Shown here piece after piece: positions 48,820 to 58,531 of a stretch of DNA of 64,000 nt (positions are counted from its first letter, which is position 1; each line of letters begins with the position of its first letter). This DNA comes from Sternotherus odoratus. Taxonomy: Eukaryota > Chordata > Testudines > Kinosternidae. Location of the stretch: the NCBI GenBank assembly GCA_032164245.1, contig JAVMKO010000001.1, forward strand, positions 168,755,434 through 168,819,433, written 5' to 3'. The translations under genes and the position numbers were made by a program. The notes beneath the pieces are model-generated. The model was not told the origin of the DNA. It was given only the letters and a program-made list of their open reading frames with translations, and did not search any database.

Positions 48820-49060
48820 TTAATAGTTCTTGGCTCTGTGTTTCATTTGAGGTGGAAGAGCTTCCTTTAAGACAGTACACAGTTGTTCCAGTTTGCCATC
48901 GCTAGATTTATTTTGGAATTTGCCTTGTATTGCCCAAGCAAGTGGATACTGATCCAGAGAGTAAAATACAAAGGTTCCACGTTCAATGGAAAGAAGATCA
49001 GCAGTTACAATATTTGCTTTCTTTTGCAAGCACTAGCAAAAGCAACATCAAAGGTCGTAA
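48820..49060 (-). other. Unidentified minus-strand open frame with possible frameshift
   Basis: The frame encodes KANIVTADLLSIERGTFVFY, then SLDQYPLAWAIQGKFQNK and LEQLCTVLKEALPPQMKHRA. Immediately upstream another frame reads FDVAFASACKRK, so the two would join through a one-base shift, as in a decayed coding sequence. I do not recognise it. Processed pseudogene is the likeliest explanation. Confidence 0.25.
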
Positions 49061-49589
49061 GATGAGGGCAAATCAATAATTAAAACCCAAGCAGTTAATT
49101 CCTTTTTTAATGTATCCTTCTCCCCCCGCCCCCAATAGAAATGGTAGAAAAAACATCTTACTATTACATTTATTTTTTTTATATAACCCTTATTCTTATT
49201 ACTCTGTTGTTGTTGTTTTTTTTTGGGGGGGGGGATTTCATTTCCAGCTGATAAACTATTTGCCATATTATCATTTCCATCTTAATTTTTCCTGGTTGAT
49301 TCCTAGGTGTGTATCTGCTATCTTGTGCAGCAATGGTCCTGGAATTCAATCTGCAGGAATAAGACAATGGCCTCTACGTCAAGTTGAAATAAAGGGGTGA
49401 GCAGCTTTCTTGCAGCTGGTACCGTGTTAACTCCTCCTTTCACAGGCAGTGTGCAGATGGGCAAATTCCATTATGTTTTAATGGAAGGTGCAGTCTGTTC
49501 CTCCCTAGCCTGCCTTGGGCAGGAGAAATATCTACCTTTTTTTTTTTTTTTTTTTTACTTTGCTATGTATGAACACAAAAACATGGATG

Positions 49590-51140
49590 GTTGTATAGAA
49601 CATATTGGTACTACTGATAGTCCTACTAGTCATATTGGATCAGGTCAGTGGCCCACGTCTATCTGTTTGTCTAACTGTGGCCTGTACTAAATGCTTCAGA
49701 GGAAGGTGTAGTTTAATAAAAAAATCCTATATGGAACAATTATGCACTAATTATTCCATAGGCGAAGTTTTTTCATGACCCTAGACAATTAATGGTTGGT
49801 TTATAACCTGAAGAATGGGGTTTGGTATCTCTTACAACTATCTACTATATTTAGTCTTACTAAATAACATTGTTTATATCTGTTTCTTTATTGAATCCTA
49901 CAAAGCTCTCTTTTAGCCATATCTTGCACCAATGAATCCCACAAGGAAGTTGTGCCTTGAGTTAATATCATTGGGTTCTACTTTCTTAGTTTATTACGAG
50001 AGAGAGTAAATAGGAGCACGTGGTTGACCTGTACACCATTCAGCATTTTATATACCTGATTCAGCTCACCTGTTGATCTCCTGGCTAAACTACATAGACC
50101 TTCTTGTTCACACAAGGAAGTCTTTCCGTGCCTCTAATCATCATTGTTGCTTTTCTGTGAACCTTCTCTATTTCTGCTCTATCCTTTTTTAATTGAATTT
50201 TATTTTTGCTGTCTAGAACTGAGTTCAGTATTACAGATAAGGATGTACAGCCAATTTATATAAACACATTTTATGTTCTTTCTTCTATTATCTCTTTCTT
50301 AAAAAACAAATTGTTAGGTTTTATTACAACCACTGCATAATGAACAGATATGTTTTTTTAATTATACACAATGAAGGCTTAGTCTTTCCTGAGTAACTTC
50401 GATTAATTTCAAGCCAGTCATTGTGCGTAATTAGCTGACATTCTTTTCAGTTTGCGTTACCTTGGAGTTGTCTTCGCTGAATTTTTATCTGTCATTGTCT
50501 TGCCCAGGATCCTCACCATCCACTGAAATCCACGGAAGGAGGCTATAGGGGAGAACAGCTCTGATAGGATTCCTTTTAGAGGTCCTCAAATTTAGAGGAG
50601 ATGGTGTTGAGGCCCTTCTCAGTGGAATGGGCTGCTGATCTGCTTTCAAATATCTCTTCCTGCCCTTCCACATAGGTGGGGGAGATGCAAATGTGCAGAG
50701 TCTCCTCTGTGTTAGAATCAGATATGATGGGGTCATCCAGGCCGTCATTGGGACCTTGTCAAGTTCCACATGTTCTTCTATAGTGTTGACAAGTTTACAT
50801 AACTTATCATCTGCAGATTTTGCCACGATACTATTCACACTCATTTCCAGGTCATTTAATAATGGTGTGGAATTACATTAGTCAGAAAAAGATTCCTTTG
50901 GACAGACCCCTAGTTAACCTCTTTACATGCTGAAAATTAATTATTTATTCCTATTTTCTGTTTTTTCACTCTTGACTAGTTTGCTACTAAGAACACAGCA
51001 TCATCTCTTTCTATGACTACATAGCTTCCGAAGGAGTCTTCTGTGAGCGACTTAATATGAACTTTAAAAAGGGTTTTACCAAATTATATCTTCTGGTTCT
51101 CCTTTATTCATTTAATTTAACTCATTCAAATAATTATAGT
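49590..51140 (-). repeat. CR1/L3-type LINE remnant, minus strand
   Basis: Antisense blocks ggatcaggtcagtggcccac, gttgacctgtacaccattca, ttttctgtgaaccttctcta and ttatcatctgcagattttgc follow one another in the order found in CR1/L3-type LINEs. The copy is highly diverged and meets the sense-strand CR1 at about 51150, giving a back-to-back arrangement. Confidence 0.6.
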
Positions 51141-53196
51141 AGATCAGAGATGCACAATGTAAATGTATAGAGCTATGGAGCTAAGAAATGATTGTAGGGG
51201 GTAACCTTGGTTCGAGTAATCGTGAGCTAATTCAGTTCAAACCGCATGGAAGTATAAACAAAAATAGATCTCTGACTAGGGCTTTTTATTTCAAAAGGGC
51301 AAACTTAAAAAAATTAAGGTCATTAGTTAGGAAAGTAGATTGGACTGAAGAATTTATGGATCTAAAGGCAGAGGAGGCCTGGGATTACTTCCAGTCAAAG
51401 TTGCAGAAGCTGTCAGAAGCCTGCATCCCAAGAAAGGGGAAAAAATTCATAGGCAGGAGTTGTAGACCAAGGTGGATGAGCAAACATCTCAGAGGTGATG
51501 AAGAAAAAGCAGAAAACATACAGGGAGTGGAAGATGGGAAGGATCAGCAAGAAAAGATACCTTATTGAGGTTAGAACATGTACGGATAAAGTGAGAAAGG
51601 CTAAAAGGATTCATCCAAGACTGCATTAGCCTAAAAGGCATCCAAGTAGAGTTGGACCTTGTAAAGAGAATTAAAACATATAGTAAAAGGTTCTGTAGCC
51701 ATATAAATAAGAAGAAAACAAAGAAAGAAGAAGTGGGACCTCTAAACACTGAGGATGAAGTGGAGGTTAAGGATAATCTAGGAATGGCCCAATATCTAAA
51801 CAAATACTTTGTCTCAGTCTTTAATGAGGATCTTGGGGATAATGATAGCATGGCAAATGGGAATGAGGCTATGAAGGTAGATATTACCATATCCAAGGTA
51901 GAAGCCAAACTCGAAAAGCTTAATGGGACTAAATCGGGGGGGCCCAGATAATCTTCATCCAAGAATATTAAAGGAACTGGCACATGAAATTGCAAGACCA
52001 TTAGCAAGAGTTTTTAATGAATCTGTAAACTCAGGGGTTGTACCATATGACTGGAGAATTACTAACATAGTTCCTATTTTTAGGAAAGGGGGGGATGTGA
52101 TCCAGATAACTACAGGCCTGTTAGTTTGACATCTGTAGTATGCAAGGTCTTGGGGGCGGGGGGGGGGGGGAAATTAAGGAGAAAGTAGTTAAGGACAGTG
52201 AGGTCAATGGTAAATGGGACAAAATACAACATGGTTTTACAAAAGGTAGATTGTGCCAAACCAACCTGATCTTCTTTGAGACAGTAACAGATTTTTTTAG
52301 ACAAAGGAAATGCAGTGGATCTAATTTACTTAGATTTCAATAAGGCATTTGATACTGTGCTACATGGGGAATTATTAGTTAAATTGGAAAAGATGGGGAT
52401 CAAATATGAAAATTGAAAGGTGGATAAGGAACTGGTTAAAAGGGAGACTACAGCAGGTCCTACTGAAAGGTGAACTGTCAGGCTGGAGGGAGTTTACCAG
52501 TGGAGTTCCTCAGAGATCGGTTTTGGGACCAATCTTATTTAATCTTTTCATTACTGACCTTGCTACAAAAAGTCGGAATGTATTAATAAAGTTTGCAGAT
52601 GACACAAAGCTGAGAGGTATTGCCAATTCAGAGAAGGACCGGGATATCATACAGGAAGATCTGGATGATCTTGTAAACTGGAGTAATAGTAATAAGATGA
52701 AATTTAATAGCGAGAAGTGTAAGGTCATGCATTTAGGGATTAACAACAAGAATTTTAGTTATACGCTGGGGACGCATCAGTTGGAAGTAACAGGAGAAGG
52801 ACCTTGGAATATTGGTTGACTGCAGGATGACTGTGAGCTGCCAATGTGATATGGCCATGAAAAAAGCTAATGCAGTCTTGGGATGCATCAGGCGAGGTAT
52901 TTTCAGTAAAGAGAAGGAGGTGTTAATACCGGTATACAAGGCACTAGTGAAACTTCATCTGGAGTACTATGTGCAATTCTGGTCTCCCATGTTGAAGAAA
53001 GATGAATTCAAACTGGAACAGGTACAGAGAAGGGCTACTAGGATGATCTGAGGAATGGCAGACCTGTCTTATGAAAGGAGACTCAAGGAGCTTGGCTTGT
53101 TTAGCCTAACCAAGAAGGCTGAGGGGTAGGCTGACCATATTTCCTTGAAACAAAAACGGGACATTGGGATGGCAAAAACGGGACGGGGTTGGGGGG

Positions 53197-53237
53197 TCTC
53201 ACCAGATGAAATCGGTGCAGTGGCTGCAGAACGTGGG
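53197..53237 (-). repeat. Partial duplicate of the captured PKC exon end
   Basis: The last 35 bases of the PKC exon plus its gtgagacc donor recur here with one mismatch (gaaatcgg against gaagtcgg). On the minus strand it is preceded by ccccagcgcccctcag, a pyrimidine-rich stretch ending in AG. It could therefore mimic a small exon with both splice sites, or be a local tandem duplication. Confidence 0.75.
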
Positions 53238-53293
53238 CTGAGGGGCGCTGGGGGGTGGTGGTCGGGGGACACTGGGGGGGCTCTAGGGAGGTC

Positions 53294-53464
53294 TCACCAG
53301 ATGAAGTCGGTGCAGTGGCTGCAGAACGTGGGGTGCTTGAACAAGCGTGCGGTGACTTTGTGGCTCTTGACCACGTGGATCACCTTCTGGCGCAGCGCCC
53401 CCTTGCGGCAGAACAGCGGCTTGGCCAGGCACTCCAGCTCGGTGGGCGAGGTGACCAGCGCCAT
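53294..53464 (-). pseudogene. PRKCG: Captured protein kinase C gamma first-exon fragment (C1A domain start)
   Basis: On the minus strand an ATG at 53464 opens 56 codons with the blocks [24 protein letters not shown] and [12 protein letters not shown], followed by TGA at 53294-53296. This matches the N-terminus of classical PKC up to the C1A zinc finger, with its first His and the Cys-x2-Cys pair; [13 protein letters not shown] favours the gamma isoform. The DNA continues ATCTG/gtgagacc, a splice donor at the place where PKC exons end, so the TGA lies in captured intron and genomic DNA, not cDNA, was acquired. The rest of the kinase is absent. It lies inside a transposon, inside a LINE, inside an intron of PKNOX1 in antisense orientation. 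Confidence 0.85.
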
Positions 53465-53694
53465 GGCCCCACCTGGGCCTCCCAGCGCCGGGCGGGGGCG
53501 GGGGGCGGCAGGGGAGGGGATGGATGGAGGAATAAGCAGAACAGGGATGGGGGATGAAGAGGATGGAGGGAGAGAGAGAAGGGGAGATGCGGGATGAAGA
53601 GGATGGATGGATGAGAGAAGAGATGGGGATAGGGAGCAGGGGGGATGAAGGAGGCAAGGGACAGCGAGAAGGAGGGATGGAGAGAAGGGAGATG

Positions 53695-54075
53695 GAAGAG
53701 GAGGCAGTGGACGGAGGGAGAGAGCAGGGAGGAAGGGAGGGATGGAGAAGGGGGATGGAGGGAAGGGAGGGATGGAGAAGGGGGATGGAAAGAAGGAGGA
53801 ATAGAGAGAAGAGGAGGCAGTTATCGATGACTAATTTATGTGATTATGTCTCATAAAACTTCCGGCCGGCAGCCCCCCCGCCGGCACGCTCGGCCCCCGG
53901 CTGTGGCTCCGGACAGCTCCGCTCCGCCGTCTGCTTCAGCCCACCGCCCGCTGCCTCCTCTTCTCTCTATTCCTCCTTCTTCCCTCCTTCTCTCCATCCC
54001 TCCCTCCCTTCTCTCCATCCCCCTTCTCCATCCCTCCCTTCCTCCCTGCTCTCTCCCTCCGTCCGCTGCCTCCTC
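53695..54075. repeat. Long purine/pyrimidine inverted repeat
   Basis: The purine-rich arm (about 53695-53822, gaggcagtggacggagggag and ggaggaatagagagaagagg) is the reverse complement of the pyrimidine-rich arm (about 53950-54075, ctcttctctctattcctcc and ctccctccgtccgctgcctc). The arms are about 125 bp with a roughly 130-bp spacer and small indels. The arms themselves contain ggatggagaaggg tandem repeats. Confidence 0.82.
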
Positions 54076-54081
54076 TCACTA

Positions 54082-54300
54082 CCTAGGGACAAGTATCAGA
54101 TGTCAAAATCTCCGATGAGCAAACTGCATCTCGCCAGCCCAGCACCAGTGTCCCACCGCTGGACGGGCGATGGCAAAGATGCCCGATAACTTATCGGGCA
54201 TCTTTGCCATCGCCCGTGCAGCGGTGGGACACTGGTGCTGGGCTGGTGAGATGCAGTTTGCTCATCGGAGATTTTGACATCTGACACTTGTCCCTAGGTA
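54082..54300. repeat. Near-perfect 220-bp palindrome
   Basis: The left arm (from acctagggacaagtatcaga through gcccagcaccagtgtcccac) is mirrored almost base for base by the right arm (ending tctgacacttgtccctaggt). The centre near 54190 is cccgataacttatcggg. Arms are about 105 bp with only a handful of mismatches and almost no spacer. It is the tightest inverted repeat in the window. Confidence 0.9.
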
Positions 54301-55214
54301 GCAAGATTCTTCACCTGAGCTCTTGCAAGTCCTGCAAAGAAAGAACCTCCCACTAGAAAGCAGCTTGCAAAGAGGGACCTGCCCAAAAAACGGGACAAAA
54401 TTGATATTTATGTTAAAAAGACAGGACGGTCCAGAAATATGAAAAAAACGGGACTGTCCCGTTCAAAACGGTACGTATGGTCAACCTACTGAGGGGAGAT
54501 ATGATTGCTCTATAAATATATTAAAGGGATAAATACCATAGAGGGAGAGGAATTATTTAAGATCAGTACCAATGTGGACACAAAAACAAATGGATATAAA
54601 CTGGTCAGCAGGAAGTTTAAACTTGAAATTAGATGAAGGTTTCTAACCATCAGAGGAGTGAAGTTCTGGAACAGCCTTCCAAGGGAAGCAGTGGGGGCAA
54701 AAGACGTATCTGGCTTCAAGATTAAGCTTGATAAGTTTATGGAGGAGATGGTATGATGGGATAACATGATTTTGGCAATTAATTGATCATTCATGGTAGA
54801 TGTGGCTTGGTGGCCTGTGACGGGATGTTGGTTGGGATAGGATCTGAGTTACTACAAAGAATTCTTTCCTGGGTGTCTGGCTGGTGAGTCTTGCCCACGT
54901 GCGCAGGGTTTAGCTGGTCACCATATTTGGGGTCAGGAAGGAATTTTCCTCCAGGGCAGATTGGCAGAGGCCCTGGGGGGTTTTCGCCTCCCACTGCAGC
55001 ATGGGGCATGGATCACTTGCTGGAGGATTCTCTGCATCTTGAAGTCTTCAAACCGTGATTTGAGGACTTCAGTAGCTCAGACATAGCTGAGAGGTTTATT
55101 GCAGGAGTGGGTTGGTGAGATTCTGTGGCCTGCATTGTGCTGGAGGTCGGACTAGATGATCATAATGGTCCCTTCTGAGCTAAAGTCTGAGTCTATGATT
55201 GCTATAGTATGAAC

Positions 55215-56200
55215 CAGTACACAAGTATTAGCCAGAGCCTGTTTACAAATCCTAGGGCATGTGGCTATGGCCACCTTTGTGGTAAAACATGCCAGATTAC
55301 ATATGCAATGCCTTAAAGGCTGGCTTCAGACAGTTTATGCCCTGCACAGGCATAACCTGAGTAAAACTCTCTTGATTCAAATTAAAGTCAAGAACTCCTT
55401 GTTCCTACATTCATCTATCAATGAAGCTGGCCTTTCTTGTAGCCATCACATCCACTTGTAGCATGTGGGAAATGGGAACCCTTATGGCATATCTGTCCTA
55501 CATGGACTTCTTCAAAATAATGTCATATAAAGACCCCACCCAAGGTGCCATCTTCATTCCATCTGAGCCAATTTATCCACTTTCCATCTGAGCCAATTTA
55601 TCCACTTTCCATCTTTCTTCTCTATGCCACATGGAAATGAACACGAGGCCCTTTTTCACACGCTAGATGTTCGTAGGGCATTGGCCTCCTACTGTAGCTT
55701 TCCTGAACAAGATACCAATAACAGAATTTGTAGAGCAGAAACCTGGCCATAAGTGCACTACGCTATTGATCAGGACTCAGCATCAGAAGCTTTGTTGGGG
55801 TGACTGACTGTCCTGTCATCAGTAAAAAAGCCAAATATGAAGCCCCAGCCTTCCAACCACAGGGACTGCTCTAGGGTCACCTAAGGTGTATCGTCTATAG
55901 GGACACTACTCAAAGAAGAGAAGGTTTTCCATTACCCATCCTCTGCCCTGTTGCTTTGGAGTTCAAACGTGAACTCTGCAGTAAAGAAGAACTGATAGTG
56001 GTTGGACTGCACAGGGCTATATCACTGCCACCAGTGGTGTGAGATGGGGTGGGGTGCATGAGTGGTCCAATGAGCACTGCTACTGAAAGTCTCCGATCCT
56101 AGAAACAGACACATCTAAGGTGGAGTACCCATAGGGGGACACATCTCGAAGACCCTGTTACTGCATGGGGTGAGTAACCTTCTCTTCTTCTTTGAGTAGT
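55215..56200 (+). pseudogene. Decayed DIRS element, RNase H/recombinase and right terminus
   Basis: A + strand frame (55261-55461, HMQCLKGWLQTVYALHRHNL) and the following broken frames (LAFLVAIT, then a HTLDVRRALASYC block around 55650-55700, then RICRAETW) match the pol and tyrosine recombinase of the DIRS element at 24.9-26.6 kb. A terminal repeat follows (cacatctcgaagaccctgtt, gtgagtaaccttctcttctt). Numerous stops make it non-functional. Confidence 0.7.
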
Positions 56201-56342
56201 GTGGAGCATCTATAGAGACCTTAGGTGGACTGGAGAGTAGTGCCTCCTTTTGTGTGTTAGCTAGAAATATGAGGTAGGACTCAGGTGGAAGGTCACTAAA
56301 ACAGCCTTATGGCTCCGTTTGTCCATCTGTAACATGGAGATA

Positions 56343-57350
56343 ATACTTTCTTCTTCGAGTGCTATTCCTGTGGATGCTCCACTTCAGGTGTTGGTGCATC
56401 CTGGCGCCGCTGATCAGACATTTTGAGTAGAAGTGTCCGTTTGGGGGACATGTGTGCAGGAGTCATCTTGCGGCACTAATGATGCCTCATCTAGTGCATG
56501 CACGACCCAACTACCTCAGTTCCTTCTCCACCATCCTTGGCCTGAGACAGAGCTCCGTGGCAGTGTCCCAGCATCTCTCACAAACCTAGAGAAACATAAT
56601 TAGAGAGAGTTTTAATTTTTTCCTAGTATAGTTAGTGTTTGGTTAGTCTTAGTTACTAAAAAAAAATCTCTGGGACTAGCCTCCTATCTACGGCAACAGA
56701 TTCCTTCCACAGGGGCTCTCTGGCTATATTCACCTCAACTAAAGACAGCGCTCATTCTTCTAAAAAAAATTGAGGAAAAGAGCCACGACTTCACCACAGA
56801 GAGAGACGAATAAAAAGAAACTGTCTCCTCTTTGGTGCCTATCACCACATGGGTGAGCACTTTTGAGGCACAGTGCACCTCTGGCAATGTCTGCACTGGG
56901 ACCTCTGCCAGCCCTATCGGAAGGACAAGGAGTCGAGGCATGTATCTAAAACTGCCTTCTCCTCTAAAGCACTGACCATACTGGTAAGAGACATGGCACC
57001 AAGGCCCTCACCAGTGACTATGCCTCCACCTTTGGTGCCGGCAACCACATTTGGCACTGGCGGACAGAGCCAAGACAACACCATCCATATTGAACAAGTT
57101 AGGGCCACAAGTCATCAGTTCAGTATCGTCCACGGTACCATCTGAAACAATGACATTGGTACCAATGGTGCCAAAATCAACGGCACCACACGAATTAATA
57201 CATTAAAAAGACATCACGGTCTCTTCAATAGTGGAGTCGCCCTTCTTCAGCATTGATGGCTCACCTGAGCATATAGCACCAGACCAAGCAACCTCGCCCA
57301 CCACCCCACCAGCTTCAGTCCCTGGCAGCTAAAGCCAAAGTGGTCTGGTA
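56343..57350 (+). pseudogene. Decayed DIRS element, left terminus and gag-like region
   Basis: It starts with a DIRS left terminal repeat (cttcttcgagtgctattcctgtggatgctcc). A leader follows (ttttttcctagtatagttag), then a broken Ser/Thr/Pro-rich frame with repeated tggtgcc / ggcacca motifs typical of the DIRS gag-like ORF. It begins directly after a MIR-like phrase (gtccatctgtaacatggagataata). Interrupted by several stops. Confidence 0.6.
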
Positions 57351-57863
57351 AAGTCATGGAATCCATGACTGCCGTGAGCTCTGTGACTAAATAGTATCCT
57401 TAGTTATCACTTTCCTCTGTTCATGATATAAAAACCCTTCAACAAAATGAAAACGGAGGATATTCTTCAAACTATCTGAAATGTTTTCTCAGTGGAAAAA
57501 CTCCACTTGAGACTGTTTATAATATGAAGAAAATAGAATACATCTGGAAAATAATGGTCATATACTAAAGTGATATGCAAGAGTATGGGAAAGATTTGGC
57601 AACAACCAAAGCACTCCTGATAACTAGACACATTACAGAAGGAAAATGTGTAGGTTTCAGAGCCTTAAATTGCCATAGCTCAGTTAACTTAAATGTTTTG
57701 TTTACGAGAGTGATGACTGCCTCAAAAATGAATATAATTGCATTATCAATTAAATAACTGAGTCACTTTGCTATTTCACACAAATTTTGGTAACTTTTTG
57801 CATTGTGTAGACTCCATTTAAAAAGATTATTTTTGTAACTTGACATATTTTACTCTTTTCTAG

Positions 57864-57965
57864 AATATGTGTTCTCACTTGTGATGATTTGACATTATAA
57901 ACCCTTCATTAACCATGATGGCAACACAGACATTAAGTATAGACAACTATCAAGATGGACAACAA
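57864..57965 (+). CDS. PKNOX1: PKNOX1 exon 2, first coding exon
   Basis: The acceptor is atattttactcttttctag and the donor is CAACAA/gtgaga at 57966. After 51 bases of 5' UTR, ATG at 57915 opens 17 codons reading MMATQTLSIDNYQDGQQ, matching the start of human PKNOX1 (PREP1) with Ser to Asn at one position; the exon ends in phase 0. The first ATG (57915) is chosen because the human protein also begins Met-Met. PKNOX1 is a TALE-class homeodomain transcription factor that pairs with PBX proteins in the nucleus. Its MEIS-type and homeodomain exons are outside the window. The CpG-island promoter is 28 kb upstream on the same strand. Confidence 0.93.
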
Positions 57966-58531
57966 GTGAGAGCATTTTTTCTCCTCTATGTATTGCATTA
58001 CTATTCGCAAATGAAAAATGACTTTTGTTTTAGGTTAGGCTTTAGATGTGATGTTGCATCTTTGACCAGTGATTCCTAAAACTGTATTCAAATTAATATT
58101 AGTTTGAGGGCAAGTCATCCCGTTGATCCGCACACTGAAGACCTGTTCTCCGTTATTGCCATATACCAACCTGAGCAGTAGCACAAGTCTTCCTGTCAGT
58201 GGATGGAGATAGTTTTTCTTCTGACAGTTAACACTTCCCTACAAAGAGGCCTGGTTAGCTGAACAGTCAGTTCTCTTTTATTTCCAAAGAGGCAGTTCTT
58301 GATTGCTGTTTTCTGTTTGGAGTACCTCCTGCTTTTATTTTGGAGAGCTTTTTTCCCATAAACCCTTTTCTTTGGCAGGTTTACTTAGTTTAGAATACTT
58401 ATGTGCCTTGGTAAAGAGCTGGTGACGGTGGATAAAAATCAATGATTTTTTTAAAAAAAAAATTAAAATGGATTTTTTTATTTAAATCAGATTTTTTGAT
58501 AAAATTTTCCTCAGAAACCTATCTAAAGATA

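Larger units (their letters stand above)
53127..54488. mobile_element. DNA transposon carrying a captured PKC exon (Pack-type element)
   Basis: Ends TAGGCTGACCATATTTCC and, inverted, TAGGTTGACCATACGTACCG with aaaacgggac subterminal repeats are flanked by the perfect 8-bp duplication ctgagggg (53119-53126 and 54489-54496). The insertion splits the CR1 ORF2, whose sequence resumes cleanly, so the boundaries are certain. Inside are a protein kinase C exon fragment, a partial duplicate of it, a long purine/pyrimidine inverted repeat and a near-perfect palindrome. There is no transposase. The 8-bp duplication points to hAT-type mobilisation. Capture of host exon DNA by a non-autonomous DNA element is well known in plants and less often reported in vertebrates. 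Confidence 0.88.
51150..55199 (+). pseudogene. CR1 LINE with decayed reverse transcriptase, split by a DNA element
   Basis: Blocks of the CR1 ORF2 appear in order over several frames: AEEAWDYFQSKLQKLSEACI, LNKYFVSVFNEDLG, LHPRILKELAHEIARPLARV, a KFADDTKLRGIAN box with the catalytic Asp pair (52589-52620), NKMKFNSEKCKVMHLG, and LEYYVQFWSPMLKKDEFKLE. The coding sequence breaks at 53127, is interrupted by a 1.36-kb DNA element, and resumes at 54497 with the downstream ORF2 tail. The 3' UTR ends with gatcataatggtcccttctg and a ctatga-type end at 55199. The 5' part (most of the endonuclease and ORF1) is missing. It is non-functional through frameshifts and the insertion. Confidence 0.88.

Noticed and set aside
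53145..53597. 150-codon + strand frame in the Pack-type element
   Set aside because: Gly/Arg-rich shadow of the antisense PKC exon and purine repeats; no domain.
53283..53657. 124-codon minus-strand frame across the captured PKC exon
   Set aside because: This is a shifted frame. The PKC blocks are in a different frame, 53464 down to 53294.
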